From contig JBBECT010000004.1 in NCBI GenBank assembly GCA_040881665.1, forward strand, positions 181,782 to 245,781: a stretch of DNA of 64,000 nucleotides, read 5' to 3'. Origin of the DNA: Actinomycetota bacterium (lineage in GTDB: Bacteria > Actinomycetota > UBA4738 > HRBIN12). The notes beneath the pieces were generated by a model. It ran no database searches, was not told the origin of the DNA, and was given only the letters and a program-made list of their open reading frames with translations. Positions 10,129 to 18,179 of the stretch are shown here, in pieces (position 1 is the first letter of the stretch; each line of letters begins with the position of its first letter). The position numbers and the translations under genes were made by a program.

Positions 10129-11154
10129 GTGACGAGCTGGGAACCGCCGAGCGACCCCGCACCGACCTCCGGACCGCTCGTCGACGGGTTCGGGCGCGTC
10201 GCCGACGACCTGCGGGTGTCGGTCACCGATCGTTGCAACTTCCGGTGCACCTACTGCATGCCGGCCGAGGGCCTCGCCTGGCTCCCCAAGCACGAGATCC
10301 TTACCTTCGAGGAACTCACCCGCGTGCTCGGGATCTTCGTCAGCCTCGGCGTGGGATCGATCAAGGTGACGGGAGGGGAGCCGCTCGTCCGGGCCGACCT
10401 GCCGACCCTCGTCGGGATGTTCCGCTCCGTGGGACCCGACCTGGACATCTCGCTGACGACCAACGGCGTGCTGCTCGAGCGCCACGCCGCGGCGCTCGCC
10501 GACGCCGGTATCGATCGCGCGACGGTCTCGGTCGACTCCCTGCTCCGCCACCGGTTCCAGGAGATGACGCGCCGGGACGCCCTCGACACCGTCCTCGCGG
10601 GACTCCGCGCCGCGGAACGGGCGGAACTCACCCCGATCAAGATCAACTGCGTCGTGATCGGCGGAACGAACGACGACGAGGTCGTTCCCTTCGCTCGCTG
10701 GGCCCGCGAGACCGGCTATGAGGTCCGGTTCATCGAATACATGCCCCTCGACGCCCAGCACGCATGGGAGCGGGAGAAGGTCGTGGCGTCGGCGACCGTG
10801 CGAGAGCGGATCCACGCCGTGTTCCCGCTCGAGTCCTCGGGTCACGGACCCGAGCCCGCGACCACCTATCGGTTCGCCGACGGCGCCCCCGGTGCGGTCG
10901 GCGTGATCGGATCGGTCACCGAGCCGTTCTGCGACACGTGCAACCGGCTGCGCCTGACCGCCGAGGGACAGGTGCGCTCGTGCCTGTTCGCCCTCGAGGA
11001 GACGGACCTGCGCGGACCGATGCGCGCGGGAGCGAGCGATGCCGAGCTCGAGGGGCTGATCCGAGCTGCCGTCTGGCGCAAGTGGCCGGGACACCGGATC
11101 GACCACCCCGACTTCGTGCAACCGGCCCGCAGCATGTCGATGATCGGCGGCTAA
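10129..11154 (+). CDS. moaA: GTP 3',8-cyclase MoaA
   Basis: A 341-residue radical-SAM enzyme for the first step of molybdenum cofactor synthesis, turning GTP into 3',8-cyclo-GTP, which MoaC then converts to cyclic pyranopterin phosphate. The N-terminal radical-SAM cluster motif is DRCNFRCTYCMP (C36, C40, C43). The C-terminal second cluster motif is CDTCNRLRLTAEGQVRSC. The protein ends in SMIGG, the double-glycine tail needed for activity in this family. Length is typical. The start is GTG 10129, with AAGGAG at 10119-10124 as Shine-Dalgarno. MoaC is not in the window. A strong hairpin ends the unit at 11266-11296. Confidence 0.95.
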   Translation: MTSWEPPSDPAPTSGPLVDGFGRVADDLRVSVTDRCNFRCTYCMPAEGLAWLPKHEILTFEELTRVLGIFVSLGVGSIKVTGGEPLVRADLPTLVGMFRSVGPDLDISLTTNGVLLERHAAALADAGIDRATVSVDSLLRHRFQEMTRRDALDTVLAGLRAAERAELTPIKINCVVIGGTNDDEVVPFARWARETGYEVRFIEYMPLDAQHAWEREKVVASATVRERIHAVFPLESSGHGPEPATTYRFADGAPGAVGVIGSVTEPFCDTCNRLRLTAEGQVRSCLFALEETDLRGPMRAGASDAELEGLIRAAVWRKWPGHRIDHPDFVQPARSMSMIGG

Positions 11155-11265
11155 GCCCCGGCTCGAGAGGTTCATCCCGCCGGTTCGGGACCGATGCCTC
11201 GCGTTCACCCCCCGGACACGTCCCACCTTTAGCGTAGTGATCGCCGAAAGGCACGCGCCCTCTGA

Positions 11266-11296
11266 GCGGGGAGCCGGACCGTCACCGGCTCCCCGC
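11266..11296. terminator. Strong bidirectional hairpin between moaA and a convergent peptidase gene
   Basis: A perfect 12-bp stem (GCGGGGAGCCGG and its complement) with a 7-nt loop lies between two convergent genes. There is no U-tract on either side, a common form in GC-rich actinobacteria. It can serve both moaA (+) and the S9 peptidase (-). Confidence 0.75.
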
Positions 11297-11398
11297 CCCC
11301 CTTCCGACGGAGACCTCCCGCATCTGCGCTCTCCATGGCGTCGCATCCCCCCACGGTATCGCCCGAGAGGCGGGGGAAGCTGGGTGCTCCCGCCGCGG

Positions 11399-13351
11399 TC
11401 AGTCCGGCGGGTTCTCGATCGGGAGCGGCTCGAGGTCTCCGGCCGGGACGAACCCCATGATCTGCGCGTAGAACGACAGCTCGGCCTCGAGCGCCTGCCG
11501 GATGTGCTCGGACGATCGGAAGCCGTGCTGTTCCCCGCGGAACAACAGGTACGCGTGCGGCAGCCCCTTGGACCGCAGGGCGGCCACGAGCTCCTCGGCC
11601 TGGGCGGGGGGCACCACCTGGTCTTCGTCCCCCTGCAGGACGAGCAACGGCGTCTCGAGGCGGTCCGTCGCATGGATCGGCGATCGCTCGCGGTAGCGGT
11701 CGATCGCCTCCGGGTAAGGACCGATCAGCCCGTCCAGGTACCGGGACTCGAACTTGTGGGTGTCCCGCGCGAGCGCCTCCGCGTCCGCCACCCCGAAGTA
11801 GCTCGCGCCTGCCGCGAAGACACCGCTGTGGAAGGTCAACGCGCACAGGGTCGTGTATCCACCGGCACTGCCGCCCCGGATCGCCATCCGGCGGCCGTCC
11901 ACGTCCCCACGGCCGGCGAGGAAGCGCGCGGCCGCGATGCAGTCCTCCGTGTCGACGATGCCCCAGGCGCCCTCGAGGAGCCCGCGATAGGCCCGACCGT
12001 AGCCGGAGCTCCCGCCGTAGTTCACGTCGACCACGGCGAATCCACGGGTGGTCCAGAACTGCTTGCGCAGATCGAACGCGGCGACCGCGTGATCGGTCGG
12101 GCCGCCGTGGCTCATCACGATCAGGGGTGGCCGCTCCCCTGCCGGGGCGATGGCATCGGGGTTGCGGGGCGGAGAGAACAACGCATGCGCCGTGCGGCCG
12201 GCGGCGCTCGGGTACGCGAACGGCTCCGGCTCGGAGATCCAGGACGGATCGAGGGACAGGGCGTCGGTTTCCCGCAGTACCTCGACCGAGCGCGAGGCGA
12301 AGTCGATCGAGACCACCGACACGGGGATCGCGGGACCGCCTGCGAGCACCGCGATCGTCATCCCCTCGGCATCCAGATCCGGAGGCGCGAACGTGGTGAA
12401 CGGCAGATCCATGTCGAGCATCTCGCCGGCGCCCGGATCCAGCAGCGCGAGGTGACCGACCGTGTCCCGTTCGTAGATCACTGCGATGCGGCCGTCGTCG
12501 AGGAAGCCGAAGTTCGCGGAGCCGAACTCCCAGGGCGGGGACGCGAACTCAGCGTCGGCCGGGTGGAGCGCAACGAGCTCGTCGTCCTCACCCACCCGGT
12601 AGAGGTTCCACCAACCGCTGCGATCCGAGACGACGTGCAACGCCCCCGTCGGGCTCCAGACGGGTTGCAGGATCGACTCTTCCGCGCCGCCCGCCACACG
12701 TCGCTCGCCCCGCGTCGCTCCGTCGGGAGCGAGGTCGGCGACCCAGAGCTCGGTGCCGTCCCAGGGCATCTGGGGCGTGTTCCAGCGGATCCATGTCAGC
12801 CGTGAGCCGTCCGGGCTCGGCCGCGGTGCGGCGAAGAAGTCCGCTCCCTCGGCGACGATCGACGGGGCCTCGGAGCCGTCGGCGGGCAGACGGACGAGCT
12901 CGTTCACGACGGTGCCGTCGGTCTCGTGGCGCTCGCGGACGCAGACGGCGAACCCGCCCCCCGGGAGGAAGCGGCCGTCCGCATAGCGGTGGCAGCCTCC
13001 GGTGTCCGGCGTGATCGGTTCCGGCGAGGAGCCCACGGCGTCCTGCCGGTAGAGGCGTTGGTCGGCGAGGTTCGCGAACACCACGACGCCCTCGCGAACC
13101 CAGAACGCTCCGCCCCCGTACTCGTGCACGCGTGTCCGAACGTTGAACCCCTCGGGTGTCACATCAACGGGCTCGGCGAACGGCGCCGCGCGCATCAGGA
13201 CGTTCCGACCACCTTCGGCCGGCCGGAGCTCGGTCCACAGGGTGGCGCCGCCGTCGAGCCACACCGCACCGAGCCCGCGGCGTCCTTCGGCCACCGTCGC
13301 GGCCGACACCGGGGAGGCCCAGGTGCCGTAGCCGCCGACGGTGGGAGGCAT
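11399..13351 (-). CDS. S9 family serine peptidase (acylaminoacyl-peptidase/dipeptidyl-peptidase type)
   Basis: A 650-residue cytoplasmic peptidase. The N-terminal two thirds form WD-like blades (IRWNTPQMPWDGTELWVAD, VSDRSGWWNLYRV), the beta-propeller that filters substrates. The C-terminal third is the alpha/beta-hydrolase domain with the nucleophile in RGGSAGGYT (about residue 495), the acid loop LQGDEDQVVP and the catalytic His in GEQHGF. No signal peptide is seen. It would release N-terminal dipeptides or acylated residues from short peptides. ATG 13351 lies 15 nt after the stop of the PrmC-like gene, in the same direction, so the two share a transcript. A second, different S9 peptidase is at 21437-23227. 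Confidence 0.9.
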   Translation of the reverse strand: MPPTVGGYGTWASPVSAATVAEGRRGLGAVWLDGGATLWTELRPAEGGRNVLMRAAPFAEPVDVTPEGFNVRTRVHEYGGGAFWVREGVVVFANLADQRLYRQDAVGSSPEPITPDTGGCHRYADGRFLPGGGFAVCVRERHETDGTVVNELVRLPADGSEAPSIVAEGADFFAAPRPSPDGSRLTWIRWNTPQMPWDGTELWVADLAPDGATRGERRVAGGAEESILQPVWSPTGALHVVSDRSGWWNLYRVGEDDELVALHPADAEFASPPWEFGSANFGFLDDGRIAVIYERDTVGHLALLDPGAGEMLDMDLPFTTFAPPDLDAEGMTIAVLAGGPAIPVSVVSIDFASRSVEVLRETDALSLDPSWISEPEPFAYPSAAGRTAHALFSPPRNPDAIAPAGERPPLIVMSHGGPTDHAVAAFDLRKQFWTTRGFAVVDVNYGGSSGYGRAYRGLLEGAWGIVDTEDCIAAARFLAGRGDVDGRRMAIRGGSAGGYTTLCALTFHSGVFAAGASYFGVADAEALARDTHKFESRYLDGLIGPYPEAIDRYRERSPIHATDRLETPLLVLQGDEDQVVPPAQAEELVAALRSKGLPHAYLLFRGEQHGFRSSEHIRQALEAELSFYAQIMGFVPAGDLEPLPIENPPD

Positions 13352-13366
13352 CTCAGTCCCCGGGGC

Positions 13367-14230
13367 TCACGTTGCCGCCCGCCCCACGACGACCCGCGTC
13401 ACGCCCATGCCGCCTTTCGTGCTGCGGACGTCGGCGAACCCCTCGGAGCGCAAGATGCTCGCGACCGAGCGGGCGCGGTCGGGCGCGATCTCCACGCAGA
13501 CCCAGCCGCCCTTGCAGAGCCAGTCCCACGCCTCATCCGCCATCCTCTCGACGAAACCGAGGCCGTCGTCGCTGTGGTCGGTGAGCGTGTGCACGGGCTC
13601 GAAGTTCTTGATCTCGTCCGGAAGGTGTTCGAGCTCGCCCTCCGCAACGTAGGGGGGGTGGACGGTGATCACGTCGACCACCCCGTGCAATCGAGCGGGC
13701 ACTCCACCGAACAGATCGCCCTGCACGAAGTCGACGTCGAGCCCGAGCTTGCGGGCGTTCCGCCGACCGAGCTTGATCGCGTCGGCCGCCAGGTCGGTTC
13801 CGGTCACGTCGGCTCCACCCACCTCGTTCGCGATCGCCAACGCAACCGCTCCCGACCCGCAGGCAAGGTCGATCGACACCGGATCGCCCCGCCGGCGCAG
13901 TCGCCGGATCGCCTGCTCCGCCAGGAACTCCGTCGAATCGCGTGGAACGAACACGCCCGGCCTCGCGTCGACCCACAGATCCCGGAATTCGCTCTCGCCG
14001 AGGATGTACGGAACCGGCTCGCCGGTCGCACGACGCTGCACGAGGCGTACGAACCGGCGCCGGGCCGGAGCCGGGATCTGGTCGTCGGGGTCCGGCTCGG
14101 AGTGGCCCATCACCCACGTGAGGAGCTCCTCCGCCTCGATCCGGTCCCGGTCGGCCTGCCAATGGTCGAGCGCTTCGGACGCTTTCAACGTCGCGACCGC
14201 GTTCGTGAGCAGTTCTTCTGCGTTCGTCAC
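13367..14230 (-). CDS. PrmC-family class I methyltransferase with HPPY in place of NPPY
   Basis: A 287-residue SAM-dependent methyltransferase with the full PrmC layout: a helical N-terminal domain, the linker YILGESEFRDLWVDARPGVFVPR, and motif I DLACGSGAVALAIA (residues 121-134). The catalytic motif of PrmC and HemK is NPPY; here the position reads VHPPYV with His at residue 191 (codon CAC). The substrate of true PrmC is the GGQ glutamine of release factors. With His at this site, and no release-factor gene nearby, the target here is uncertain. The start is placed at GTG 14230 because a TAGGAT box ends exactly 7 nt before it; ATG 14239 and 14248 are in-frame alternatives. The gene is divergent from the GroES-like gene. 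Confidence 0.8.
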   Translation of the reverse strand: MTNAEELLTNAVATLKASEALDHWQADRDRIEAEELLTWVMGHSEPDPDDQIPAPARRRFVRLVQRRATGEPVPYILGESEFRDLWVDARPGVFVPRDSTEFLAEQAIRRLRRRGDPVSIDLACGSGAVALAIANEVGGADVTGTDLAADAIKLGRRNARKLGLDVDFVQGDLFGGVPARLHGVVDVITVHPPYVAEGELEHLPDEIKNFEPVHTLTDHSDDGLGFVERMADEAWDWLCKGGWVCVEIAPDRARSVASILRSEGFADVRSTKGGMGVTRVVVGRAAT

Positions 14231-14237
14231 GGCGCGC

Positions 14238-14243
14238 ATCCTA
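14238..14243 (-). promoter_or_regulatory. -10 box of a leaderless promoter (PrmC-like gene)
   Basis: TAGGAT on the minus strand is followed by GCGCGCC and then GTG 14230, so transcription should start at the start codon. Confidence 0.55.
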
Positions 14244-14276
14244 TCCATCCGTTCCGACCGTGACGGGGCCCGTCGG

Positions 14277-14282
14277 TACACT
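14277..14282 (+). promoter_or_regulatory. -10 box of a leaderless promoter (GroES-like gene)
   Basis: TACACT is followed by 6 nt and then GTG 14289. No Shine-Dalgarno site is present. The -35 region is poorly defined (TTCCGA at 14252). Confidence 0.55.
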
Positions 14283-14288
14283 GACGGG

Positions 14289-14699
14289 GTGACCAGCGGT
14301 TCAGCTCCCGTCGGCAGCACTCCCGAACCGCGCCCCGCGTCCCTGCGCCGTGCCTCATCGCGCACGATCGGCGCGCCCGCCACCTCGGCGCCCCAGGTGC
14401 GGCTCACGGGCGACCGCATCGTGGTGGAGCACCCGGACAGCGGCGAGCGGACATCCCGCGGCGGACTGCTGATCCCCGCGACCGCCCAGCCCGCCCCGAA
14501 ACGGTGCATCTGGTCGGAGGTGCGACTGGTGGGACCGGACGTGCGGGGGCTCAACCCGGGTGACCGGATCCTGTTCCTCCCGCAGGCCGGCCTCGAGATC
14601 GAGCTGGACGGCGAGGAATACCTGTTGCTGCGCGAGCGCGACGTGCAGGCCGTCGCGGCCGCCGATCCCGGGGGACACGAGCCCGGGCAGTACCTCTAG
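14289..14699 (+). CDS. GroES/Cpn10-like co-chaperonin, solitary and N-terminally extended
   Basis: A 136-residue protein with a Cpn10 domain at about residues 36-127. GDRIVVEHPDSGERTSRGG leads into a mobile loop GGLLIPATAQ, whose LLI triad is the GroEL-contact tripeptide. GDRILFLPQAGLEIELDG and EEYLLLRERDVQAV follow, as in GroES. A roughly 35-residue Pro/Ser/Ala extension precedes the domain. groES usually sits directly before groEL; here groEL (19598-21223) has no such partner and this gene stands alone 5 kb away, facing a PrmC-like gene. It could be the main co-chaperonin or a specialised paralogue. The GTG start is fixed by the leaderless -10 box. There is no CIRCE element here. Confidence 0.8.
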   Translation: MTSGSAPVGSTPEPRPASLRRASSRTIGAPATSAPQVRLTGDRIVVEHPDSGERTSRGGLLIPATAQPAPKRCIWSEVRLVGPDVRGLNPGDRILFLPQAGLEIELDGEEYLLLRERDVQAVAAADPGGHEPGQYL

Positions 14700-14747
14700 C
14701 CGCTGGCTGCTCGTCGCGGCGCCCTCACTCGCGGTCGCGCGACACGG

Positions 14748-15152
14748 TCACCCCTCGAGGAACGAGAGCCGGATCAGGCGAACGTCGTTCTCTCGGTTCG
14801 GATCGACCAGCACGACGCTCTGCCACGTTCCGAGCACGACCTCTCCGCCCTCCACCACCAGGACGAGGGAAGGAGCAACGACCGCCGGCATGAGGTGGTC
14901 GCCACCGTGCCCGACCGACCCGTGCCGGTGTGCGTAGCGATCGTCGCGCGGGAGCAGCCGCTCCACGAACGCCTCCAGGTCCCGCTCGGAGCCGGCACCC
15001 ACCTCGATCAACGCCAGGCCCGCCGTCGCGTGTGGCACGAACACGTGGACGAGCCCGTCCGCGTCACGATCCCTCACGAAGGCTCGGATCCGCCCGGTCA
15101 GGTCCGTGACGACGCGACCGCGCGTGTCGACCTCGAACGTGTCGGTGATCAC
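14748..15152 (-). CDS. YjbQ/UPF0047 family protein
   Basis: A 134-residue cytoplasmic protein of the YjbQ family, some members of which show weak thiamine-phosphate synthase activity. The physiological role is not settled. Family blocks are VHVFVPHATAGLALIE near residue 40, RYAHRHGSVGHGGDHLMP with several conserved His, and GTWQSVVLVDPN near the end. Length is typical of the family. GTG 15152 has GGGAG 8 nt upstream and overlaps the stop of the preceding membrane protein gene (GTGA, 15149-15152), so it is translated by coupling. It ends 49 bp from the convergent GroES-like gene. Confidence 0.85.
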   Translation of the reverse strand: MITDTFEVDTRGRVVTDLTGRIRAFVRDRDADGLVHVFVPHATAGLALIEVGAGSERDLEAFVERLLPRDDRYAHRHGSVGHGGDHLMPAVVAPSLVLVVEGGEVVLGTWQSVVLVDPNRENDVRLIRLSFLEG

Positions 15153-15754
15153 GACGGGGGCTCCCGTCCCCCGTCGGGGTCCTCGCGGCGACGCGGCAGC
15201 GCAGAGGGAGGCGGCACATCGACGACGACGGTGGAGCTCGGTGGCGCGGGCCCTCGGGCGGGAGGTCGTCTCCTTCCCGCGGCGGCGAGCCACGCCGCAG
15301 CCGCGGCGCACAGACCGCCCGCGACCACCAGGTACAGGCCGGTTCCGCCGCTGACCTCGACCACACCGAATCGGCGTGCCTGCTCGACGATCGCCCGCGC
15401 CTGCTCGACGGACACCCCCTCGACCTCGGCGGTCCGTTCGGCCAGCGCATCCTCGCCGATCGACGCGCGGTCGGCGACGGCCACGGTGCCGAGGACGACC
15501 GCGACGATCCCGGCGGCCGCGAGGAGGGCGATCGGGATCCGACCACCAACCATCGCCACGATCCCGATCCCGAGCGTCGCCACACCGCACACGAACGTGA
15601 CGATCCCGTACCAGGTCGCGATCCCGGTGAGCGAGAGCGACAGGGGGACGGCCTCGACCGAGACCCACCCGAGACACGAGCCCACGAGGAGCATCCCGGC
15701 CGCGACGAGAACGAGCACGGGCGTGATCGTGGTGTCCCGACCCGTGCCGCTCAC
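15149..15754 (-). CDS. Small integral membrane protein, function unknown
   Basis: A 201-residue protein with four hydrophobic segments. Three are packed within residues 10-90 (LVLVAAGMLLVGSCLGWVSV, WYGIVTFVCGVATLGIGIV, and a third after PIALLAAAG). After an extracytoplasmic stretch rich in Glu and Ala comes a fourth helix (GLYLVVAGGLCAAAAAWLAA). The C-terminal tail is Pro/Arg-rich and cytoplasmic. I see no catalytic motif. GTG 15754 has a strong GGGGAGGGG Shine-Dalgarno just upstream, which excludes the longer ATG-initiated reading. It is coupled to the yjbQ-like gene by a 4-nt overlap. Confidence 0.65.
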   Translation of the reverse strand: MSGTGRDTTITPVLVLVAAGMLLVGSCLGWVSVEAVPLSLSLTGIATWYGIVTFVCGVATLGIGIVAMVGGRIPIALLAAAGIVAVVLGTVAVADRASIGEDALAERTAEVEGVSVEQARAIVEQARRFGVVEVSGGTGLYLVVAGGLCAAAAAWLAAAGRRRPPARGPAPPSSTVVVDVPPPSALPRRREDPDGGREPPS

Positions 15755-15886
15755 TCGCCCCCTCCCCTCGTCAGGTGACCGGCGCTCGGATCCGAGCCGC
15801 CGGTCGGCGCGGCGAGTGTTCCATGGGAAGCATGCCGGGACCACCTTCGATCATGGGCGACGCCTACCTGCATCGGCACTCTGTGC

Positions 15887-15915
15887 TCGACCGAAATGCT
15901 GTAAGCGTGTAATCT
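15887..15915 (+). promoter_or_regulatory. Probable sigma-70 promoter
   Basis: TCGACC (15887-15892), a 17-nt spacer and TAATCT (15910-15915) precede the gene at 15980. The predicted start near 15922 gives a leader of about 58 nt that contains the hairpin at 15933-15967. Confidence 0.45.
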
Positions 15916-15932
15916 TCGGGTAACGGATCGTT

Positions 15933-15967
15933 GGGCGCGCCGAGGGCGCCCGGCTGGGGACGCGCCC
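15933..15967 (+). other. Leader hairpin next to a Shine-Dalgarno site
   Basis: GGGCGCG at 15933-15939 pairs with CGCGCCC at 15961-15967, ending directly before GGAGGG at 15968-15973. The stem touches the ribosome-binding site and could limit its access. Confidence 0.4.
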
Positions 15968-15979
15968 GGAGGGAGACGG

Positions 15980-16501
15980 ATGGGTAACGACGAGACGACG
16001 AGGGAACTCCTGGGCTGGTTCGCCGGACGGGTTCCCGACGGATGGTTCACGGGGGCTCCGGACGTGGCTGTCGACCGGGACGAGATCCTGGTGACGGGCA
16101 CCCTCTCGGAACCCGACCTCCCGGGCGACGCCGGTGACGAGACGACGACCGCCGCACGTTTCGCCCGGATCGAGGGCTTCCGCGAGGACACCCGGACGCT
16201 CCGCATGCGGATCGCTGACGAGGCGCAGGCGCGCTTCGGGAGAAAGGTCTCGTGGGGAGCGCGGTGCGGAGATCGCACACTGCTGTTCACCACGGTGTCC
16301 GTTCCGGCGATGACGCGGCTGCGGATGCCCCAGCGGAAGGTGCTCGACACGCTCGTCGAGGCAGGAGTCGCACGGAGCCGGAGTCATGCGCTCGCGTGGT
16401 GCGTCGCGCTGGTTGCCGAGCGGCAGGAGGACTGGCTCGCAGACCTCCGTCAGGCCCTCACGGAGGTCCAGAAGGTGCGATCCGAGGGCCCCTCGGACTG
16501 A
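15980..16501 (+). CDS. Hypothetical protein, possible DNA-binding C-terminus
   Basis: I do not recognise this 173-residue soluble protein. The first half is acidic (FAGRVPDGWFTGAPDVAVDRDEILVTG), and a helix rich in Arg and Glu follows near residue 60 (RIEGFREDTRTLRMRIADE). The C-terminal third, beginning MPQRKVLDTLVEAG, reads as a short strand and two helices around a possible ribbon-helix-helix or small helical DNA-binding unit; this is a weak resemblance. ATG 15980 has GGAGGG 7 nt upstream. The gene has its own promoter and a hairpin leader, and converges on the small gene at 16533-16769 with a 31-bp gap. Confidence 0.6.
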   Translation: MGNDETTRELLGWFAGRVPDGWFTGAPDVAVDRDEILVTGTLSEPDLPGDAGDETTTAARFARIEGFREDTRTLRMRIADEAQARFGRKVSWGARCGDRTLLFTTVSVPAMTRLRMPQRKVLDTLVEAGVARSRSHALAWCVALVAERQEDWLADLRQALTEVQKVRSEGPSD

Positions 16502-16532
16502 CCAGCGATCGGTCGCTCGCGCCGGCGCCGGG

Positions 16533-16769
16533 TCAGGCGTTCGGCCCAGCGGGCGGTTCCGGAACACGCCGCAGCGCCACGATCATGTTGACGGCGCTCG
16601 ATACGAGGACATGGTCGCCGGCCGCCAGGTCTTCGGGGATGCTCTCGGATCCGAGACGAGCCGTCTCGACACGACGATCCGGGAACGTGACCGTGACATC
16701 GACGTACCCGACCCCGTGCACGTCCCAGGGCTTCACCTCGAGCACGATCGCCTCTGCCTCTCCGAGCAC
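16533..16769 (-). CDS. Small hypothetical protein, leaderless
   Basis: A 78-residue, mainly beta-strand protein (AIVLEVKPWDVHGVGYVDVTVTF, then GDHVLVSSAVNMIVALRRV) without signal peptide or membrane segment. I do not recognise a family. The pattern of short strands resembles a small OB- or SH3-like barrel, but no residue supports a function. Two things argue that it is a real gene. A TAGGCT box ends exactly 6 nt before GTG 16769, matching the leaderless design seen elsewhere in the window. The 54-bp gap to the divergent NlpC/P60 gene also carries a second such promoter. Confidence 0.6.
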   Translation of the reverse strand: MLGEAEAIVLEVKPWDVHGVGYVDVTVTFPDRRVETARLGSESIPEDLAAGDHVLVSSAVNMIVALRRVPEPPAGPNA

Positions 16770-16775
16770 CGAGGC

Positions 16776-16781
16776 AGCCTA
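16776..16781 (-). promoter_or_regulatory. -10 box of a leaderless promoter (78-residue gene)
   Basis: TAGGCT is followed by GCCTCG and GTG 16769. Confidence 0.5.
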
Positions 16782-16810
16782 CCCCAGGTTGCCGCGAGGA
16801 CCTGGGTTGC

Positions 16811-16816
16811 TAGGGT
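16811..16816 (+). promoter_or_regulatory. -10 box of a leaderless promoter (NlpC/P60 gene)
   Basis: TAGGGT follows a TTGCCG -35 with a 16-nt spacer and lies 7 nt before GTG 16824. Confidence 0.6.
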
Positions 16817-16823
16817 GGGTCGG

Positions 16824-18179
16824 GTGCGGTTCACGCTCCACGCCCGGCTCAAGTCCGCGTCCGTGAGCGCCGAGGCACTCCAGATGGGGCCTCCGCAGAC
16901 TCCACGGTTCCGTCGACCCCTGCGACGCGCGCTGCATCTCGCCGCGTTCGCGCTCGCCGCCCTCGTCGCGACGGGAGTGTTCACACCCGGGGTCGCATCG
17001 GCCGGCGGGTTCGACCTCACGGCGGGCGACGAAGGATCCGGACCGCCTGCGCCGGTTTCGGTGGTCGATCCGTCCGTCTACGCGCGAGGCTCGCGCATCG
17101 AGTGGGCAGACGTCCGATCGGGATACTGGGCTCGGACGGCGATCGACTACGTCGGGAAGCACAACAACTGGATGCGTGACTACCCGGAACAACGCAACGG
17201 GGAGACGCCCTTCAAGCCGAACAAGCTCGAACCACGGAAGCTGTTCCTGCGCGCGGCGGTTCGCGCGTTCGCACCCGACGAGAGACCGGACCCCGACATC
17301 GTCTTCGACGACCTCCCGAAGAGCTCGAACCTCTGGGACTTCGCCAGCGTCGCGGTCAAGCTCGGGTGGATCGAACGCTCCGGCGGGAAGATCCGTCCCG
17401 ACGACGCCGTTTCGATGCAGGTCGTGCATCAGGTGCTCACGACCGCGCTGGGACTGCGCGGCCCGGTCAACGGCATCGACCGGCTCGAGACCGCGAACGG
17501 GATCGGGTTCAAGACGACCAAGTACACCGGCTCGACCTTGATCGGGATGCGGATCGGCCTGCGGTACAACCATGGCAACGAGCGCGACGACGTGACGCCG
17601 AAGAGCAAGCTTCCCCGGTCGGAGGTCGCGTGGTCGCTCTACCGAGCCGCGACCGTCGCGTCGTGGACGCTGGACGCGATGGACGTGTACACGAACCTCA
17701 CCCTGCCGTCGATGAGCGCCGAGCGGGCGAAGATCGTGCGGTGGGGGCTGCGGTACGCGGGCTATCCCTACATCTGGGGCGGCGAGTGGCACCGTCGCAC
17801 GCGCTCGGGCTACTGCTGCGGAGCTCAGCCCACGGGTGGGTTCGACTGCTCCGGGCTCACTTGGTGGGTGATCAAGCGATCCGGATCTGGCTGGGATCCC
17901 ACGCCCCCGCGCAGCTACCGCGGCTGGGACCTCGCACAGCGTTCCTCCGCGGACATGGCGCGCGCCACTCGCAATCGGGTCGGCTGGAAGAACAAGAAGG
18001 TCGGCGACCTCTTGCTCTACGACGGCAACCGAGACGGCACCGTCGACCACGTGAACGTGTACGCGGGCAAAGGTTTCGCCGTCGACTCGTCGAGCAGCGC
18101 GGGGGGCGTGTCGCTGATGTGGGTCGGCAATGGCTGGTACCGCGATCACTTCAAGTACGCGCGACGCGTCGTCAAGTAG
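16824..18179 (+). CDS. Secreted NlpC/P60 cell-wall hydrolase with N-terminal SLH-like region
   Basis: A 451-residue exported protein, likely a peptidoglycan peptidase. A basic n-region and hydrophobic core (residues 36-55) form the signal peptide, with cleavage near GVASAGG. Residues 90-260 contain blocks of the type used in S-layer-homology domains (WADVRSGYWARTAIDYV, VFDDLPKSSNLWDFASVAVKLG). The C-terminal NlpC/P60 domain begins near residue 310 (RYAGYPYIWGGEW) with catalytic Cys in GGFDCSGLTWW (C342) and His in VDHVNVYAG (H409). GTG 16824 is chosen because a -10 box lies 7 nt before it; ATG 16884 would still keep the signal peptide. Its 3' end overlaps the convergent thioesterase gene by 8 bp. 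Confidence 0.85.
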   Translation: MRFTLHARLKSASVSAEALQMGPPQTPRFRRPLRRALHLAAFALAALVATGVFTPGVASAGGFDLTAGDEGSGPPAPVSVVDPSVYARGSRIEWADVRSGYWARTAIDYVGKHNNWMRDYPEQRNGETPFKPNKLEPRKLFLRAAVRAFAPDERPDPDIVFDDLPKSSNLWDFASVAVKLGWIERSGGKIRPDDAVSMQVVHQVLTTALGLRGPVNGIDRLETANGIGFKTTKYTGSTLIGMRIGLRYNHGNERDDVTPKSKLPRSEVAWSLYRAATVASWTLDAMDVYTNLTLPSMSAERAKIVRWGLRYAGYPYIWGGEWHRRTRSGYCCGAQPTGGFDCSGLTWWVIKRSGSGWDPTPPRSYRGWDLAQRSSADMARATRNRVGWKNKKVGDLLLYDGNRDGTVDHVNVYAGKGFAVDSSSSAGGVSLMWVGNGWYRDHFKYARRVVK

